Positions 33,656 to 43,131 of a DNA stretch of 64,000 nt are shown here, piece by piece. The first letter of the stretch is position 1. Every line of letters starts with the position of its first letter. This stretch comes from Enterococcus timonensis (GTDB taxonomy: Bacteria > Bacillota > Bacilli > Lactobacillales > Enterococcaceae). A model generated the notes under the pieces. That model did not search any database. It was given only the letters and a program-made list of their open reading frames with translations, and had not been told where the DNA came from. The position numbers and the translations under genes were made by a program. Location of the stretch: positions 496,001-560,000 of the forward strand of contig NZ_FNVY01000003.1 in the NCBI RefSeq assembly GCF_900104595.1, given 5' to 3'.

Positions 33656-34528
33656 ATGGGCAAAAATAAATGGACAGGATTGCTTTATATATCACCTTGG
33701 ATAGTTGGTTTTATTATTTTTACCGTGTATCCTTTTTTAAACTCACTGTATATTAGTTTTACAGATTTCACTATGATTCAAGCACCTCGTATTATAGGTT
33801 TAGATAATTACAAAGAATTATTCCAGGACAAAGAATTTTTAAATTCTTTAGTTGCAACGTTTAAATATGCTTTACTAACTGTTCCAGCATCTTTAGTTTT
33901 TGCTTTATTGATTGCTGTTATATTGAATTTTAAAATTAAAGGGATTAATTTTTTTAGAACTGCTTATTATATTCCTTCAATCTTAGGAGGAAATGTGGCA
34001 ATCTCTGTTATCTGGAAATTTTTATTTACTGGTGATGGTTTGATTAATCAAACGCTTGGATTCTTTGGAATTAATTCACTGCCTTGGATGTCTGATCCTA
34101 ACTTGGCGATGATTGTGGTCTCATCACTAAGGGTTTGGCAATTTGGGTCATCTATGATTATTTTCTTAGCCGCGTTACAAAATATTCCGGTAGAACTGTA
34201 TGAAGCATCTGAAATAGATGGTGCAAAAAAAATCACTCAATTCTTTAAGATTACCTTACCGTTAATTACCCCATCACTATTTTTTAACCTAGTAATGGGA
34301 ATGGTGGGGGCATTTCAAGAGTTTAATAGTGCATATTTAATTACAGGTGGTGGACCACTCAAAGCAACACAATTTACGTCCTTAATGATCTATAATTACT
34401 CCTTTAAATTTTTCCGGATGGGGTATGCAAGTGCAATGTCGTGGATTCTTTTCGTGGTTATCATGATATTTACGGGTATTATTTTCTTGAGCCAGAAAAA
34501 ATGGGTTTATTATGTAGATGAGGAGTGA
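33656..34528 (+). CDS. Sugar ABC transporter permease 1 (MalF/UgpA type)
   Basis: 290-aa inner-membrane permease with six helices; N-terminal LLYISPWIVGFIIFTVYPF is typical of CUT1 permeases. The coupling loop is VELYEASEIDGAKKITQFFK near 176-195. The start is the ATG after AAGGAGGTGAGGACA. It is 16 bases after the binding-protein gene and followed at once by the second permease. It pairs with it as a heterodimer; an ATPase of the MsmK/UgpC type must come from elsewhere in the genome. Confidence 0.93.
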   Translation: MGKNKWTGLLYISPWIVGFIIFTVYPFLNSLYISFTDFTMIQAPRIIGLDNYKELFQDKEFLNSLVATFKYALLTVPASLVFALLIAVILNFKIKGINFFRTAYYIPSILGGNVAISVIWKFLFTGDGLINQTLGFFGINSLPWMSDPNLAMIVVSSLRVWQFGSSMIIFLAALQNIPVELYEASEIDGAKKITQFFKITLPLITPSLFFNLVMGMVGAFQEFNSAYLITGGGPLKATQFTSLMIYNYSFKFFRMGYASAMSWILFVVIMIFTGIIFLSQKKWVYYVDEE

Positions 34529-34533
34529 AAATT

Positions 34534-35427
34534 ATGATGAATAACAAGGTAGCTGCTGAAAAATCTGTAGAGCATTTGCATCATAAAACCCCAATTAGAA
34601 TTGGAGCAATTATTAGATATGTAATTCTAATGGTAGTTGCTTTAATAATGTTGTATCCAATTATTTGGATGATTGGCGCAACTTTCAAAACTAATGCGGA
34701 AATTTTTAGCTCAATTGGTTTTTGGCCAAGTTCTTTTGACTTTACGCCATATATTAAAGGTTGGGAAACGGGAACGGAATTTACATTCACAACTTATTTC
34801 ATTAACACTTTTGAAATTGTTGTCCCAAAAGTTATTTTCACTCTAATTTCAACCGTCTTTGTGTCATATGGATTTGCTAGATTTAATTTTCCATTCAAGA
34901 AGATACTTTTTTCAGCCATGATTGCAACAATGTTTCTTCCAGGTGTAGTAAAAACAATTCCAATGTATCTAATGTGGCGCAATTTAGGTTTTTTAGATAC
35001 GTATGTCCCTTTAATTGCGGGAACATTATTTGCTCAAAGTGCATTTAACATTTTTATGTTAGTACAATTTATGCGAGGTATACCACGTGATTATGATGAA
35101 GCAGCTATGATGGATGGGTGTACTTCCCTTCAATTTTTATTTCGAATTTTATTACCGATTGTTAAACCAGCACTTGTCACTATCGGGTTGTTAGAATTTA
35201 TGGGAAGTATGAATGATTTTATGGGTCCACTAATTTATATTTCCAGCGTAGAAAAATTCCCAGTCTCTGTTGCTTTAAAAATGGCTATGGACACGACGAG
35301 TGGTGGGTTTAACTGGAATCAAATTATTGCTATGTCTGTAATTTCATTATTACCTTCAATTATTTTATTCTTCTCTGCATCAAAACAGTTTATTGATGGG
35401 ATGTCTACAGGTGGATTGAAAGGATAA
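34534..35427 (+). CDS. Sugar ABC transporter permease 2 (MalG/UgpE type)
   Basis: 297-aa permease with six helices. Family features: LYPIIWMIGATFKTNAEIF near 40, FNFPFKKILFSAMIATMFLP near 112 and the coupling loop IPRDYDEAAMMDGCTSLQFL near 188. The start chosen is the ATG after GAGGAGTGAAAATT; the next codon is also ATG. It lies 5 bases after permease 1, so both are translated together. Confidence 0.93.
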   Translation: MMNNKVAAEKSVEHLHHKTPIRIGAIIRYVILMVVALIMLYPIIWMIGATFKTNAEIFSSIGFWPSSFDFTPYIKGWETGTEFTFTTYFINTFEIVVPKVIFTLISTVFVSYGFARFNFPFKKILFSAMIATMFLPGVVKTIPMYLMWRNLGFLDTYVPLIAGTLFAQSAFNIFMLVQFMRGIPRDYDEAAMMDGCTSLQFLFRILLPIVKPALVTIGLLEFMGSMNDFMGPLIYISSVEKFPVSVALKMAMDTTSGGFNWNQIIAMSVISLLPSIILFFSASKQFIDGMSTGGLKG

Positions 35428-35432
35428 GAATA

Positions 35433-36077
35433 ATGTTTAAAAATTTAAAGAATTTAGTCGCTCCAAAGACAATTCAGGAAGCAAATTATGCTATTTATCG
35501 TATGGTTAAACTTAGTATTTTTATGACTGTTTTTTCTCTACCATGGACAATTGTAAATACTTTTATTACCTTTTCGACTGAGACTTCATTTTTTTTCATT
35601 ATTGCCTTTCTATTGATGATTCCAAATGTCATGGCGTTGTTTCATTTTTATGAAACGGATGATGTAACAATCAAAGAATATTTCTTTTTTTTAATTAATA
35701 ATGAATTTTGGAAAAGAGTTAAAGTGAGTTTGACCATTACAATTATTACTTCCTTTTACTTATTTGATAGTTACATTTTAATATTTCTAATGGATCTAAA
35801 GATAATAACTCCAATTCTATATATTACTTTTATGTTCTTAGCAATCGCAGGTGTATATGCGATCATAATTTGTAATCAAGAAACAATTGGATGGAAAAAA
35901 ATGATAAAAAAAGCAACCTACATCAGTTGGCGGTATATTTTCTCTACAGTCTTACTTTTCATTATCTTAATGGTATGGGTGATCATTGGATATTATATTC
36001 AAGGTATTAATATCATTTTAGGAAATTCAATTTTGTGGGGAATAATATATCGTATTGGTTTAAAAAAAGTAAAATAG
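35433..36077 (+). CDS. DUF624/YesL-like membrane protein
   Basis: 214-aa membrane protein with about five or six hydrophobic segments (near 28-48, 52-70, 95-125, 130-150, 168-190). It resembles the DUF624 (YesL/YteU) family, whose genes accompany oligosaccharide ABC importers in pectin-type loci of Bacillus; the family motif is weak here. The start follows AAAGGATAAGAATA. The function is unknown, and it is likely an accessory to the importer. Confidence 0.65.
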   Translation: MFKNLKNLVAPKTIQEANYAIYRMVKLSIFMTVFSLPWTIVNTFITFSTETSFFFIIAFLLMIPNVMALFHFYETDDVTIKEYFFFLINNEFWKRVKVSLTITIITSFYLFDSYILIFLMDLKIITPILYITFMFLAIAGVYAIIICNQETIGWKKMIKKATYISWRYIFSTVLLFIILMVWVIIGYYIQGINIILGNSILWGIIYRIGLKKVK

Positions 36078-36094
36078 ATAAAAGGAGAATTTTC

Positions 36095-38095
36095 ATGTAT
36101 TTTAATCCGGCAAACAGTGCTCAATATAACTATAACTCTCAAACAAAGCCTATTCTCAAGTCGTTGATTCAAAGATTTATAGGCTCTAATCCAGAAATTC
36201 CTTATAATCCTGTAGTTGACTTTCCAGACCAATATCCTTACAACAGAAAAGGCTGGTGTAAGGTGTCTATGGAAAAGGAATTTGATTACTTGGAAGTAGG
36301 TAAAAAGGTCGCTGCCTACACTAACTGGACAGCAGAAAATGATAGGGAAGCGACATTAATTTTAGAATGCTATGGTCCGACTACTGTTTTTGTTGATAAA
36401 GTTCAGGTATTTGTCTCAAATCCATCCCAAGAAAATTGCCGCACTGAAAATGCGATTCCAATTTTGTTGAAAAAAGGTTGGAATCAGCTTGTAATTATAA
36501 CTGAGAAAACACCATTAGGATTTGGATTTAGTATACGAAGTGATAAGCCTCAATGGGATCCGACACATTTCTATCGTAATGCAGACTATTTCCTACCCAT
36601 GTTGGGCTTTAACTGTAGCGAATTTTCTGGAAATCTATCTTTGGAAAATTTTGTAGAACCTTCTTGGATAGAGGAGAAAGAAGAGATTAGCTCTAAAGCA
36701 GAGGAGACCTATTTAGTTAAAATTGCAATAACAGATGCTAATCAAGTACTAACTTATCGTGGAAACGGAAAGCTATACTTTAATGATGGAACTCAGATTT
36801 TAAATGAAAAAGCTATTCAGATAACTCATAATGATGGTTGGTTAGACTTAATATACAAGGGAACTGCCTTGAGTGAAGATTTGGCAAAAATAAGTGGACC
36901 ATCCAATATAGAAAATAATTGGCTATATTGCGGGCCAGTGTCTTCTTCTGAAAATTTCGTCACCGACTTTAAAACAATTCAGCTAAGTCCGGATAGAGAA
37001 AAAATTTATTGGAGAGTACCTATAAAAGGGGCTTATATTCGTCTTGCAAGGAATGCTCCACTTTTTGCTCATTGGACTTATTGGATGGGTGTTACATTGT
37101 ATGGGCTTTTAGAGGCTAGTGATTTCTTTGACGAAGTAAGTTGGAAAGAATATGCACTTGCTTCGGTTAAACAAATTACAGACTACGATCAATATGGGCA
37201 ATGGGACAAAGAGAAATATAACTACACAATAATCAACACACAGTTTTATTGGCTAGATGAATTGGATGACTGTGGTTCATTTGGAAATCTAATGCTAGAA
37301 AGTTTAAATTATCAAAAAAATGAATCGGCGATTTTAATTGCGGAGAGAATTGCAGATTTTATGGAAGCAGGTGTTTTACGACAACCAGATGGTGCCTTCT
37401 ATCGCAGTAATGAAACAATGTGGGTTGATGATTTATATATGAGTACACCGTTTCTTGTTAGATACTGGGAACTAACAAGAAATGAGCAGTATTTAAACGA
37501 TGCGATTAAGCAATTTTATTTTTTCAAAGAACGATTTTTTTTAGAAGAAAAACAGATAATGAGCCATATCTTTGACACCCGGTTTAAAAAGGCAAATAAC
37601 ATCCCTTGGAGTCGAGGAAACGGTTGGGTAATTTTTTCTCTATCGGAACTACTGAATAAACTACCAGAGGACCACGTAGAACGACCAAAACTTGTTAAAT
37701 TTTACAATCAACTTGTGACAGGGCTGCTTGCTCAACAAGACGAAAAAGGATTGTGGCATCAAATTATAGATGATGAGACTACTTATTCGGAAAGCTCATG
37801 TTCAGCAATGTTTATTTGTGCGTTGTCTCGTGGAATTCGTAATGGTTATTTAGATGAAGAATTAATTGAAATAAGTACAAAGGCAATTCAGCGGGCTTGG
37901 AAAGGGCTAATTACTTATTGTATTGATAAAAATGGGAACTTATATGGTGTTTGTCGTGGTTCTGGTTTTTCGTTTTCTAGAGATTATTATAAAAGTTTAG
38001 GATGGCTTCTAAATGATGCTCACGGAATCGGTATCGTAGCTCTAGCAGGAGTTGAATATGAAAAAGTTATTCAATTTGTAACAGATAAATCCTAA
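36095..38095 (+). CDS. GH105/GH88-type unsaturated uronyl hydrolase with N-terminal beta domain
   Basis: 666-aa cytoplasmic enzyme without signal peptide. Residues ~1-320 are beta-rich and poorly conserved. Residues ~320-660 form an (alpha/alpha)6 barrel with GH105 features: MWVDDLYMSTPFLVRYW around Asp445, FDTRFKKANNIPWSRGNGW near 495-511, and GLWHQIIDDETTYSESSCSA near 550. GH105/88 enzymes hydrate the double bond of 4,5-unsaturated glucuronyl or galacturonyl residues left by lyases. No polysaccharide lyase is encoded nearby, so the importer probably takes up ready-made products. The ATG follows AAAAGGAGAATTTTC. The N-terminal extension is longer than in YteR. Confidence 0.8.
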   Translation: MYFNPANSAQYNYNSQTKPILKSLIQRFIGSNPEIPYNPVVDFPDQYPYNRKGWCKVSMEKEFDYLEVGKKVAAYTNWTAENDREATLILECYGPTTVFVDKVQVFVSNPSQENCRTENAIPILLKKGWNQLVIITEKTPLGFGFSIRSDKPQWDPTHFYRNADYFLPMLGFNCSEFSGNLSLENFVEPSWIEEKEEISSKAEETYLVKIAITDANQVLTYRGNGKLYFNDGTQILNEKAIQITHNDGWLDLIYKGTALSEDLAKISGPSNIENNWLYCGPVSSSENFVTDFKTIQLSPDREKIYWRVPIKGAYIRLARNAPLFAHWTYWMGVTLYGLLEASDFFDEVSWKEYALASVKQITDYDQYGQWDKEKYNYTIINTQFYWLDELDDCGSFGNLMLESLNYQKNESAILIAERIADFMEAGVLRQPDGAFYRSNETMWVDDLYMSTPFLVRYWELTRNEQYLNDAIKQFYFFKERFFLEEKQIMSHIFDTRFKKANNIPWSRGNGWVIFSLSELLNKLPEDHVERPKLVKFYNQLVTGLLAQQDEKGLWHQIIDDETTYSESSCSAMFICALSRGIRNGYLDEELIEISTKAIQRAWKGLITYCIDKNGNLYGVCRGSGFSFSRDYYKSLGWLLNDAHGIGIVALAGVEYEKVIQFVTDKS

Positions 38096-38146
38096 TTAGT
38101 AATTAAAATCTAACGTGTTTTTCTATTATTGTATATGAGGTGAAAA

Positions 38147-39022
38147 ATGAATAATTTTGTAATTACTGGTTTTGCTGACGAAATCAGCAATGATATTGAG
38201 GAGCAGATTCGCGTTTTACGAATAAATAATATTTCGCATATTGAGATTCGTGGAATTGATGGAAAAAATGTGAGTGACTTTACTTTATCAGAGGCCAAAA
38301 GGTACCAAAAAAAGTTAAATATAAATGGAATTAAAGTTTCGAGCATTGGTTCTCCTATTGGGAAAATAAATATTAAAGATCCCTTTCATGAACATCTAGA
38401 AAAATTTAAACACACTTTAGATATTGCCACAATTTTTCAAAGTCCATATATACGGATGTTTAGTTTCTATCTAAATCATGATGATAATCCGAATGAATAT
38501 CAAGATGAAGTAATTAATCGGTGGAAGCAATTTTTATCTGTCGCAAAAGATTATCCGGATATCACCTTATTACATGAAAATGAAAAAGATATTTTCGGAG
38601 ATACACCTGAAAGATGTGCTGTTCTAATAGAAAAACTAAATGATAAGCAGGTAAAAATTGCATTTGATCCGGCAAATTTTGTTCAATGTGACGTTGAGGT
38701 ATATCCCCATGCATTTAATTTATTAAAAGATGATATTGAATATATGCACATTAAAGATGCTAATTTTTCTGATCATAAGGTTACACCAGCTGGTCTAGGC
38801 GATGGTCAAGTTCAGAATGTATTACAAGCCCTAGTCGACAAAAAATTTAGAGGTTTTGCTTCTCTGGAACCACATCTTTCTATGTTTGATGGTTTTATAA
38901 ATCTTGAACAAGAAAATTCATTAGTTGAAGAGGATAATAGCGATGGAGAAGCGCTCTTCAACGTAGCTAGTAATGCTTTAAGAAAAATACTAGTAGAAAA
39001 GATGGGTCAGGAGTGGAAGTAA
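38147..39022 (+). CDS. Sugar phosphate isomerase/epimerase-like TIM-barrel protein
   Basis: 291-aa AP-endonuclease-2/xylose-isomerase-like barrel. Putative metal ligands appear in order: Glu in LLHENEKDIFG near 144, Asp in KIAFDPANFVQ near 172, His in YMHIKDA near 199 and Glu in ASLEPHLS near 241. Such proteins isomerise, epimerise or cleave (keto)sugars. The next two genes are Gfo/Idh/MocA oxidoreductases, a combination seen in inositol-type catabolism and in 3-keto-glycoside or C-glycoside cleavage. The gene has GAGGTGAAAA upstream and its stop overlaps the next start. Confidence 0.82.
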   Translation: MNNFVITGFADEISNDIEEQIRVLRINNISHIEIRGIDGKNVSDFTLSEAKRYQKKLNINGIKVSSIGSPIGKINIKDPFHEHLEKFKHTLDIATIFQSPYIRMFSFYLNHDDNPNEYQDEVINRWKQFLSVAKDYPDITLLHENEKDIFGDTPERCAVLIEKLNDKQVKIAFDPANFVQCDVEVYPHAFNLLKDDIEYMHIKDANFSDHKVTPAGLGDGQVQNVLQALVDKKFRGFASLEPHLSMFDGFINLEQENSLVEEDNSDGEALFNVASNALRKILVEKMGQEWK

Positions 39023-40182
39023 TGGGCAAAGTTCGAATAGCGATTATTGGCGTTGGAAATATAGGATCTTTACATGCTAGTTATCTTTCTGAGCACAAAA
39101 TAGAGCATGCTGAAATAGTGGCATTTTGTGATACTAATCCAAAAAAATTAGAAATTGCAAAGAATAAATTTGGAGCTCAATATATCTTTTATTCTTCAGC
39201 AGAGAAGCTTCTGACCAATCCAGAAATTGATGCAGTGATTATTTCAACACCGCATTACGATCATCCGATACTTGCAATTGAGGCCCTGAAAGCTGGAAAA
39301 CATGTCCTTATCGAGAAACCAGCTGGAGTGTTTACAAAAAATGTTAGAGAAATGATTGAAGAGTCTAATCGGAATCCCGAATTAACATTTTCACTCATGT
39401 ATAATCAGCGGATGAATCCGACATACCAAAAAGCAAAAGAATTAGTTGAAGCAGGACAGCTTGGTGAATTGCGCAGAACAAATTGGATCATTACAAACTG
39501 GTATCGTTCTCAAAGCTATTATGATTCCAGCAACTGGCGAGCAACTTGGGCTGGTGAAGGCGGAGGAGTTTTATTGAATCAAGATCCTCATCAGCTAGAT
39601 TTATGGCAGTGGATTTGTGGAATGCCAACTAGAGTAATGGGATTCGCTTATTTTGGCAAGCGAAGAAATGTTGAGGTTGAAACTGAAGTTACAGCTTATG
39701 CTGAATATAAAAATGGCGCTACTGGAATTTTTGTTACAACAACGACAGAGACGCCAGGAACCAATCGATTTGAAATTGTAGGTTCTCAAGGAAAGATTGT
39801 GATTGAAAATGATCAATTGAAATTTTGGAGAACTGTTATAGATGAAACCGAATGGAATGACACCTATACTGGAGGATTTGGAGAACCAGAGGTATGGGAA
39901 ATAAAAATTCCGGTACTATTTGATGGAACAACGGGGCATCGGAAAGTTGTCCAAAACTTTGTGAATAATATTTTGTTTGATGAGCCGTTGCTAGCACCAG
40001 CAAGTGACGGAATCTATGGATTGAGTATTTCAAACGCTATTCATTTATCTGCATGGAAACAACGTTGGGTTGACTTGCCTATCGATGAAGAAGAATTTTT
40101 GCAGGAACTTAAAAATAGAATTGGTTCTTCTAAGAAAAAGAAGGGTAACGAAAAAATTCTCGACACGAAAAATACTTATTAA
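39022..40182 (+). CDS. Gfo/Idh/MocA family oxidoreductase 1
   Basis: 386-aa NAD(P)-dependent sugar dehydrogenase. The Rossmann motif is IAIIGVGNIGSLHA near 6-19, the conserved catalytic-region EKPAG follows near 98, and the substrate-domain motif GGGVLLNQDPHQLDLWQW near 179 holds the putative catalytic His. The start is the ATG after CAGGAG, overlapping the upstream stop by one base; the GTG three codons earlier is less likely. The basic C-terminal tail (SSKKKKGNEK) is unusual. The substrate is unknown. Confidence 0.9.
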   Translation: MGKVRIAIIGVGNIGSLHASYLSEHKIEHAEIVAFCDTNPKKLEIAKNKFGAQYIFYSSAEKLLTNPEIDAVIISTPHYDHPILAIEALKAGKHVLIEKPAGVFTKNVREMIEESNRNPELTFSLMYNQRMNPTYQKAKELVEAGQLGELRRTNWIITNWYRSQSYYDSSNWRATWAGEGGGVLLNQDPHQLDLWQWICGMPTRVMGFAYFGKRRNVEVETEVTAYAEYKNGATGIFVTTTTETPGTNRFEIVGSQGKIVIENDQLKFWRTVIDETEWNDTYTGGFGEPEVWEIKIPVLFDGTTGHRKVVQNFVNNILFDEPLLAPASDGIYGLSISNAIHLSAWKQRWVDLPIDEEEFLQELKNRIGSSKKKKGNEKILDTKNTY

Positions 40183-40201
40183 GAAAATGTTGGTGAGTAA
40201 A

Positions 40202-41215
40202 ATGATTAAATTTGGTATTATCGGTTGTGGATCAATTTCAGGAATACATGCGGCCGCAATTCAAAAAATCGAAGGTGCTAAGATCACTGCGTGTTGCGAT
40301 ATTAATATTGAAAAAGGTCTGATTTTTGCTTCAAGAAATCAATGTCAATATTATTATGATTACCAAGAATTATTAGCAAGTGATGTAGATATTGTTACTA
40401 TCGCAACACCTCATTTTCTCCATAAAGAAATGGTGCTTGCAGCTTTACAAGCTGAAAAACACGTTATTTGTGAAAAACCTATGGCAGTTACTATTGAAGA
40501 AGCAAATGAAATCATAAAAGCAACAGCGGATTCTGATTGTCTATATGCAGTTTGTTTTCAAAATCGTTTCAACCCATCTTTTATTGAACTTAAACACCTA
40601 ATTGACGGTGAGCAACTAGGGCACCTAAAAGGATTAAAATGCGAATTGACATGGAAACGAAATAAAGAATATTATCAATCAGCTAAATGGAAGGGGAGTT
40701 GGGAAAAAGAAGGTGGGGGAGTTTTAATTAACCAAGCCATCCATACGTTAGATGCTATTTCTTGGCTAATCGAACAACCAACGAGAGTGAAGGGGAAAAT
40801 CATGACATCGCTTCTGGAAGATGTTATAGAGGTGGAAGATGCAGCGATGGCGACTGCACAAATGGCAGACGGAGTGCCAGTTGTCATTTTTGCTTCTAAC
40901 GATTATTCTTCAGATCCCACCCCGTTGATGACATTTGACTTTGAAGAAGGCTTAGTGGAATTAACAATGAATGATTTACGTATTGATGGAAATCTAATCA
41001 AAAGTAGCGGAAACTCACAGGAGGAAGGCAAAAAAGATGTTTGGGGTGATGGGCATCAACGCTTCTATCGCGCTTTTGTTAATCAGCTAAAGGGAATTGA
41101 GGATCCTCTGATTCCTTTATTGGCTCATGCAGATGCAAAAAATGCACTTGAACTTTTAACTAGGATATATCAAAGCAATGCCACTAATAAATGGGAGCTA
41201 GTCTCTGAAATTTAA
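40202..41215 (+). CDS. Gfo/Idh/MocA family oxidoreductase 2
   Basis: 337-aa paralogue of the preceding enzyme: Rossmann motif FGIIGCGSISGIHAAAI near 4, EKPMAV near 92, and GGGVLINQAIHTLDAISWL near 171 with the putative catalytic His. The two share plan but differ through much of the substrate domain, so they probably act on different steps. The start chosen is the ATG after GGTGAGTAAA; ATG at 40187 is a second choice. It is followed by a terminator-like hairpin before the GH2 gene. Confidence 0.9.
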   Translation: MIKFGIIGCGSISGIHAAAIQKIEGAKITACCDINIEKGLIFASRNQCQYYYDYQELLASDVDIVTIATPHFLHKEMVLAALQAEKHVICEKPMAVTIEEANEIIKATADSDCLYAVCFQNRFNPSFIELKHLIDGEQLGHLKGLKCELTWKRNKEYYQSAKWKGSWEKEGGGVLINQAIHTLDAISWLIEQPTRVKGKIMTSLLEDVIEVEDAAMATAQMADGVPVVIFASNDYSSDPTPLMTFDFEEGLVELTMNDLRIDGNLIKSSGNSQEEGKKDVWGDGHQRFYRAFVNQLKGIEDPLIPLLAHADAKNALELLTRIYQSNATNKWELVSEI

Positions 41216-41231
41216 AGATGTATCTTGATTT

Positions 41232-41270
41232 AGCCCACGCTAAATGTATAGATAATTAGGTGGGTTTTTT
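41232..41270 (+). terminator. Terminator-like hairpin inside the glycan operon
   Basis: CCCAC-G-CTAA pairs with TTAG-GTGGG and is followed by six T residues. It separates the second oxidoreductase from the GH2 gene and may reduce readthrough. Confidence 0.7.
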
Positions 41271-41300
41271 AAGTATGCAGTAAAAGGAGGAATTTTTGAA

Positions 41301-43097
41301 GTGAATATAAGAAATGAGTATCCCAGACCACAGCTAGTTCGGGATAATTGGCAAAATTTAAATGGAGAGTGGGATTTTTTCTTTGATGATGAGAATCGAG
41401 GAGTGAAGGAAAAAATTTATTTTTCTGGAGAAGAATTTAATCAAAAAATTTTAGTGCCTTTTGCTTACCAGACGGAGAAAAGTGGAATTGGAGTTACAGA
41501 TCAGCATGATATCGTATGGTATCGAAAACACATCAATTTAATAAAGAAAGGCAATAACAGATATATTTTACACTTTGGAGCCGTTGATTATTATTCTGAT
41601 ATATATATGAATGGGCAACTAGTTATGCATCATGAAGGTGGTAATACTTCATTTTCAGTAGATGTCACTGATTCCCTATTTGTAGAGGGTCAAAATACAT
41701 TGATAGTCAGAGTCTGTGATCCTCAATTGGACGAAAGTATTCTACGTGGAAAACAAATATGGGAACAAAAAAGTAAAGGAATTTGGTACACAAACACAAC
41801 TGGAATCTGGCAGACGGTTTGGATGGAAGAAGTTCCAAACTCTTACATTACAAAATTAAAAGTAACGCCACTTTTTGACGAGAATAAAGTTGAAATAATC
41901 GTTGAGTTAAATAAAAATTGTAAAAATTCTAGGTTGAATTATCAAATATTTTTTAAAGAAAAAACTATTTGTGACGGGAGTTGTAATTTTGATGGTAGAA
42001 AAGTAAAGTTACAAGTTGATGTTCTAGGAGAAAAAATTTTTCAAACAAATTTCCATGGTGACGGTTGGTCATGGACGCCAGAAAATCCGAATCTATTTGA
42101 CATTGTTTTGACAGTAACAAATGAAGAAGAAATTCCATTTGATATAATTAAAAGCTATTTTGGTTTTAGGAAAATTCATCAAGAACAGGGAATGACTTAT
42201 TTAAATAATCGTCCATATTATCAAAAGCTAGTGTTAGATCAAGGATACTGGCCAGAAAGTCTTTTAACAGCGCCTGATGATGATGCATTCAAAAAAGATA
42301 TAGAGTTGGCAAAGGACATGGGTTTTAACGGATGTCGTAAACATCAAAAAACTGAAGATCCCCGATTTTTATATTGGGCGGATCACTTAGGATATCTGGT
42401 GTGGGAAGAGTGTGCATCTGCACCTATATTTAATACTGATGCCGTTAATCATCTTATCAATGAATGGAAAGAGATAGTTGAACGGGACTACAATCACCCA
42501 TGTATTGTTACTTGGGTTCCACTAAATGAAAGTTGGGGAATCCCCAATATTCAACGTAATCGCGAGCAACAACATTTCTCACAGACCATGTATCATTATA
42601 TTCATTCATTAGATCCAACTAGATTAGTAGTTTCAAATGACGGTTGGAGTATGACTGAAACAGATATTTGTGCTATTCATAATTATAGTCACGGAAACTT
42701 AAATGAGACAAAAAAATATGAGTTTTTCAAAGAAAGCCTTAATTCCAGAGAAAATATATTAAGATTTCCTTCAACCTCTTGGGATATTTACGCTAATGGA
42801 TTTGAAAATCATGGCGAACCAATGATGTTGACAGAATTCGGAGGAATTGGATTTGAGGTTGGCAATCAAAAAGGTTGGGGTTATACATCGGTAAGCTCCT
42901 CTGTGGAATTTATTTCAGAGTATCAACGGATAATGGATGCCGTTTATTCATCAAAGGGACTTTGGGGATTCTGCTATACCCAGCTTACAGATGTAGAGCA
43001 AGAAATCAATGGTATTTTAACTTATGATCGAAAACCCAAATGTAGTTTAGATAAAATAAAAGAAATTAATGACGCCTATCATGTTGCAAGAATTTAG
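41301..43097 (+). CDS. Glycoside hydrolase family 2 protein (beta-galactosidase/glucuronidase type)
   Basis: 598-aa GH2 enzyme without signal peptide, so it acts in the cytoplasm. A jelly-roll domain (residues ~1-180, RPQLVRDNWQNLNGEWDFFF) precedes an Ig-like domain and the TIM barrel. The acid/base is Glu410 in PLNESWG and the nucleophile Glu512 in LTEFGG, both intact. The family hydrolyses beta-linked sugars; galactose, glucuronate and mannose types cannot be told apart here. The start is GTG after AGGAGG; the upstream TTG frame closes. It is the last gene of the island and ends 34 bases before the right repeat. Confidence 0.9.
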   Translation: MNIRNEYPRPQLVRDNWQNLNGEWDFFFDDENRGVKEKIYFSGEEFNQKILVPFAYQTEKSGIGVTDQHDIVWYRKHINLIKKGNNRYILHFGAVDYYSDIYMNGQLVMHHEGGNTSFSVDVTDSLFVEGQNTLIVRVCDPQLDESILRGKQIWEQKSKGIWYTNTTGIWQTVWMEEVPNSYITKLKVTPLFDENKVEIIVELNKNCKNSRLNYQIFFKEKTICDGSCNFDGRKVKLQVDVLGEKIFQTNFHGDGWSWTPENPNLFDIVLTVTNEEEIPFDIIKSYFGFRKIHQEQGMTYLNNRPYYQKLVLDQGYWPESLLTAPDDDAFKKDIELAKDMGFNGCRKHQKTEDPRFLYWADHLGYLVWEECASAPIFNTDAVNHLINEWKEIVERDYNHPCIVTWVPLNESWGIPNIQRNREQQHFSQTMYHYIHSLDPTRLVVSNDGWSMTETDICAIHNYSHGNLNETKKYEFFKESLNSRENILRFPSTSWDIYANGFENHGEPMMLTEFGGIGFEVGNQKGWGYTSVSSSVEFISEYQRIMDAVYSSKGLWGFCYTQLTDVEQEINGILTYDRKPKCSLDKIKEINDAYHVARI

Positions 43098-43131
43098 TTT
43101 TTGTAGATTAGAAAAAGGTAAAGCTTATTTT

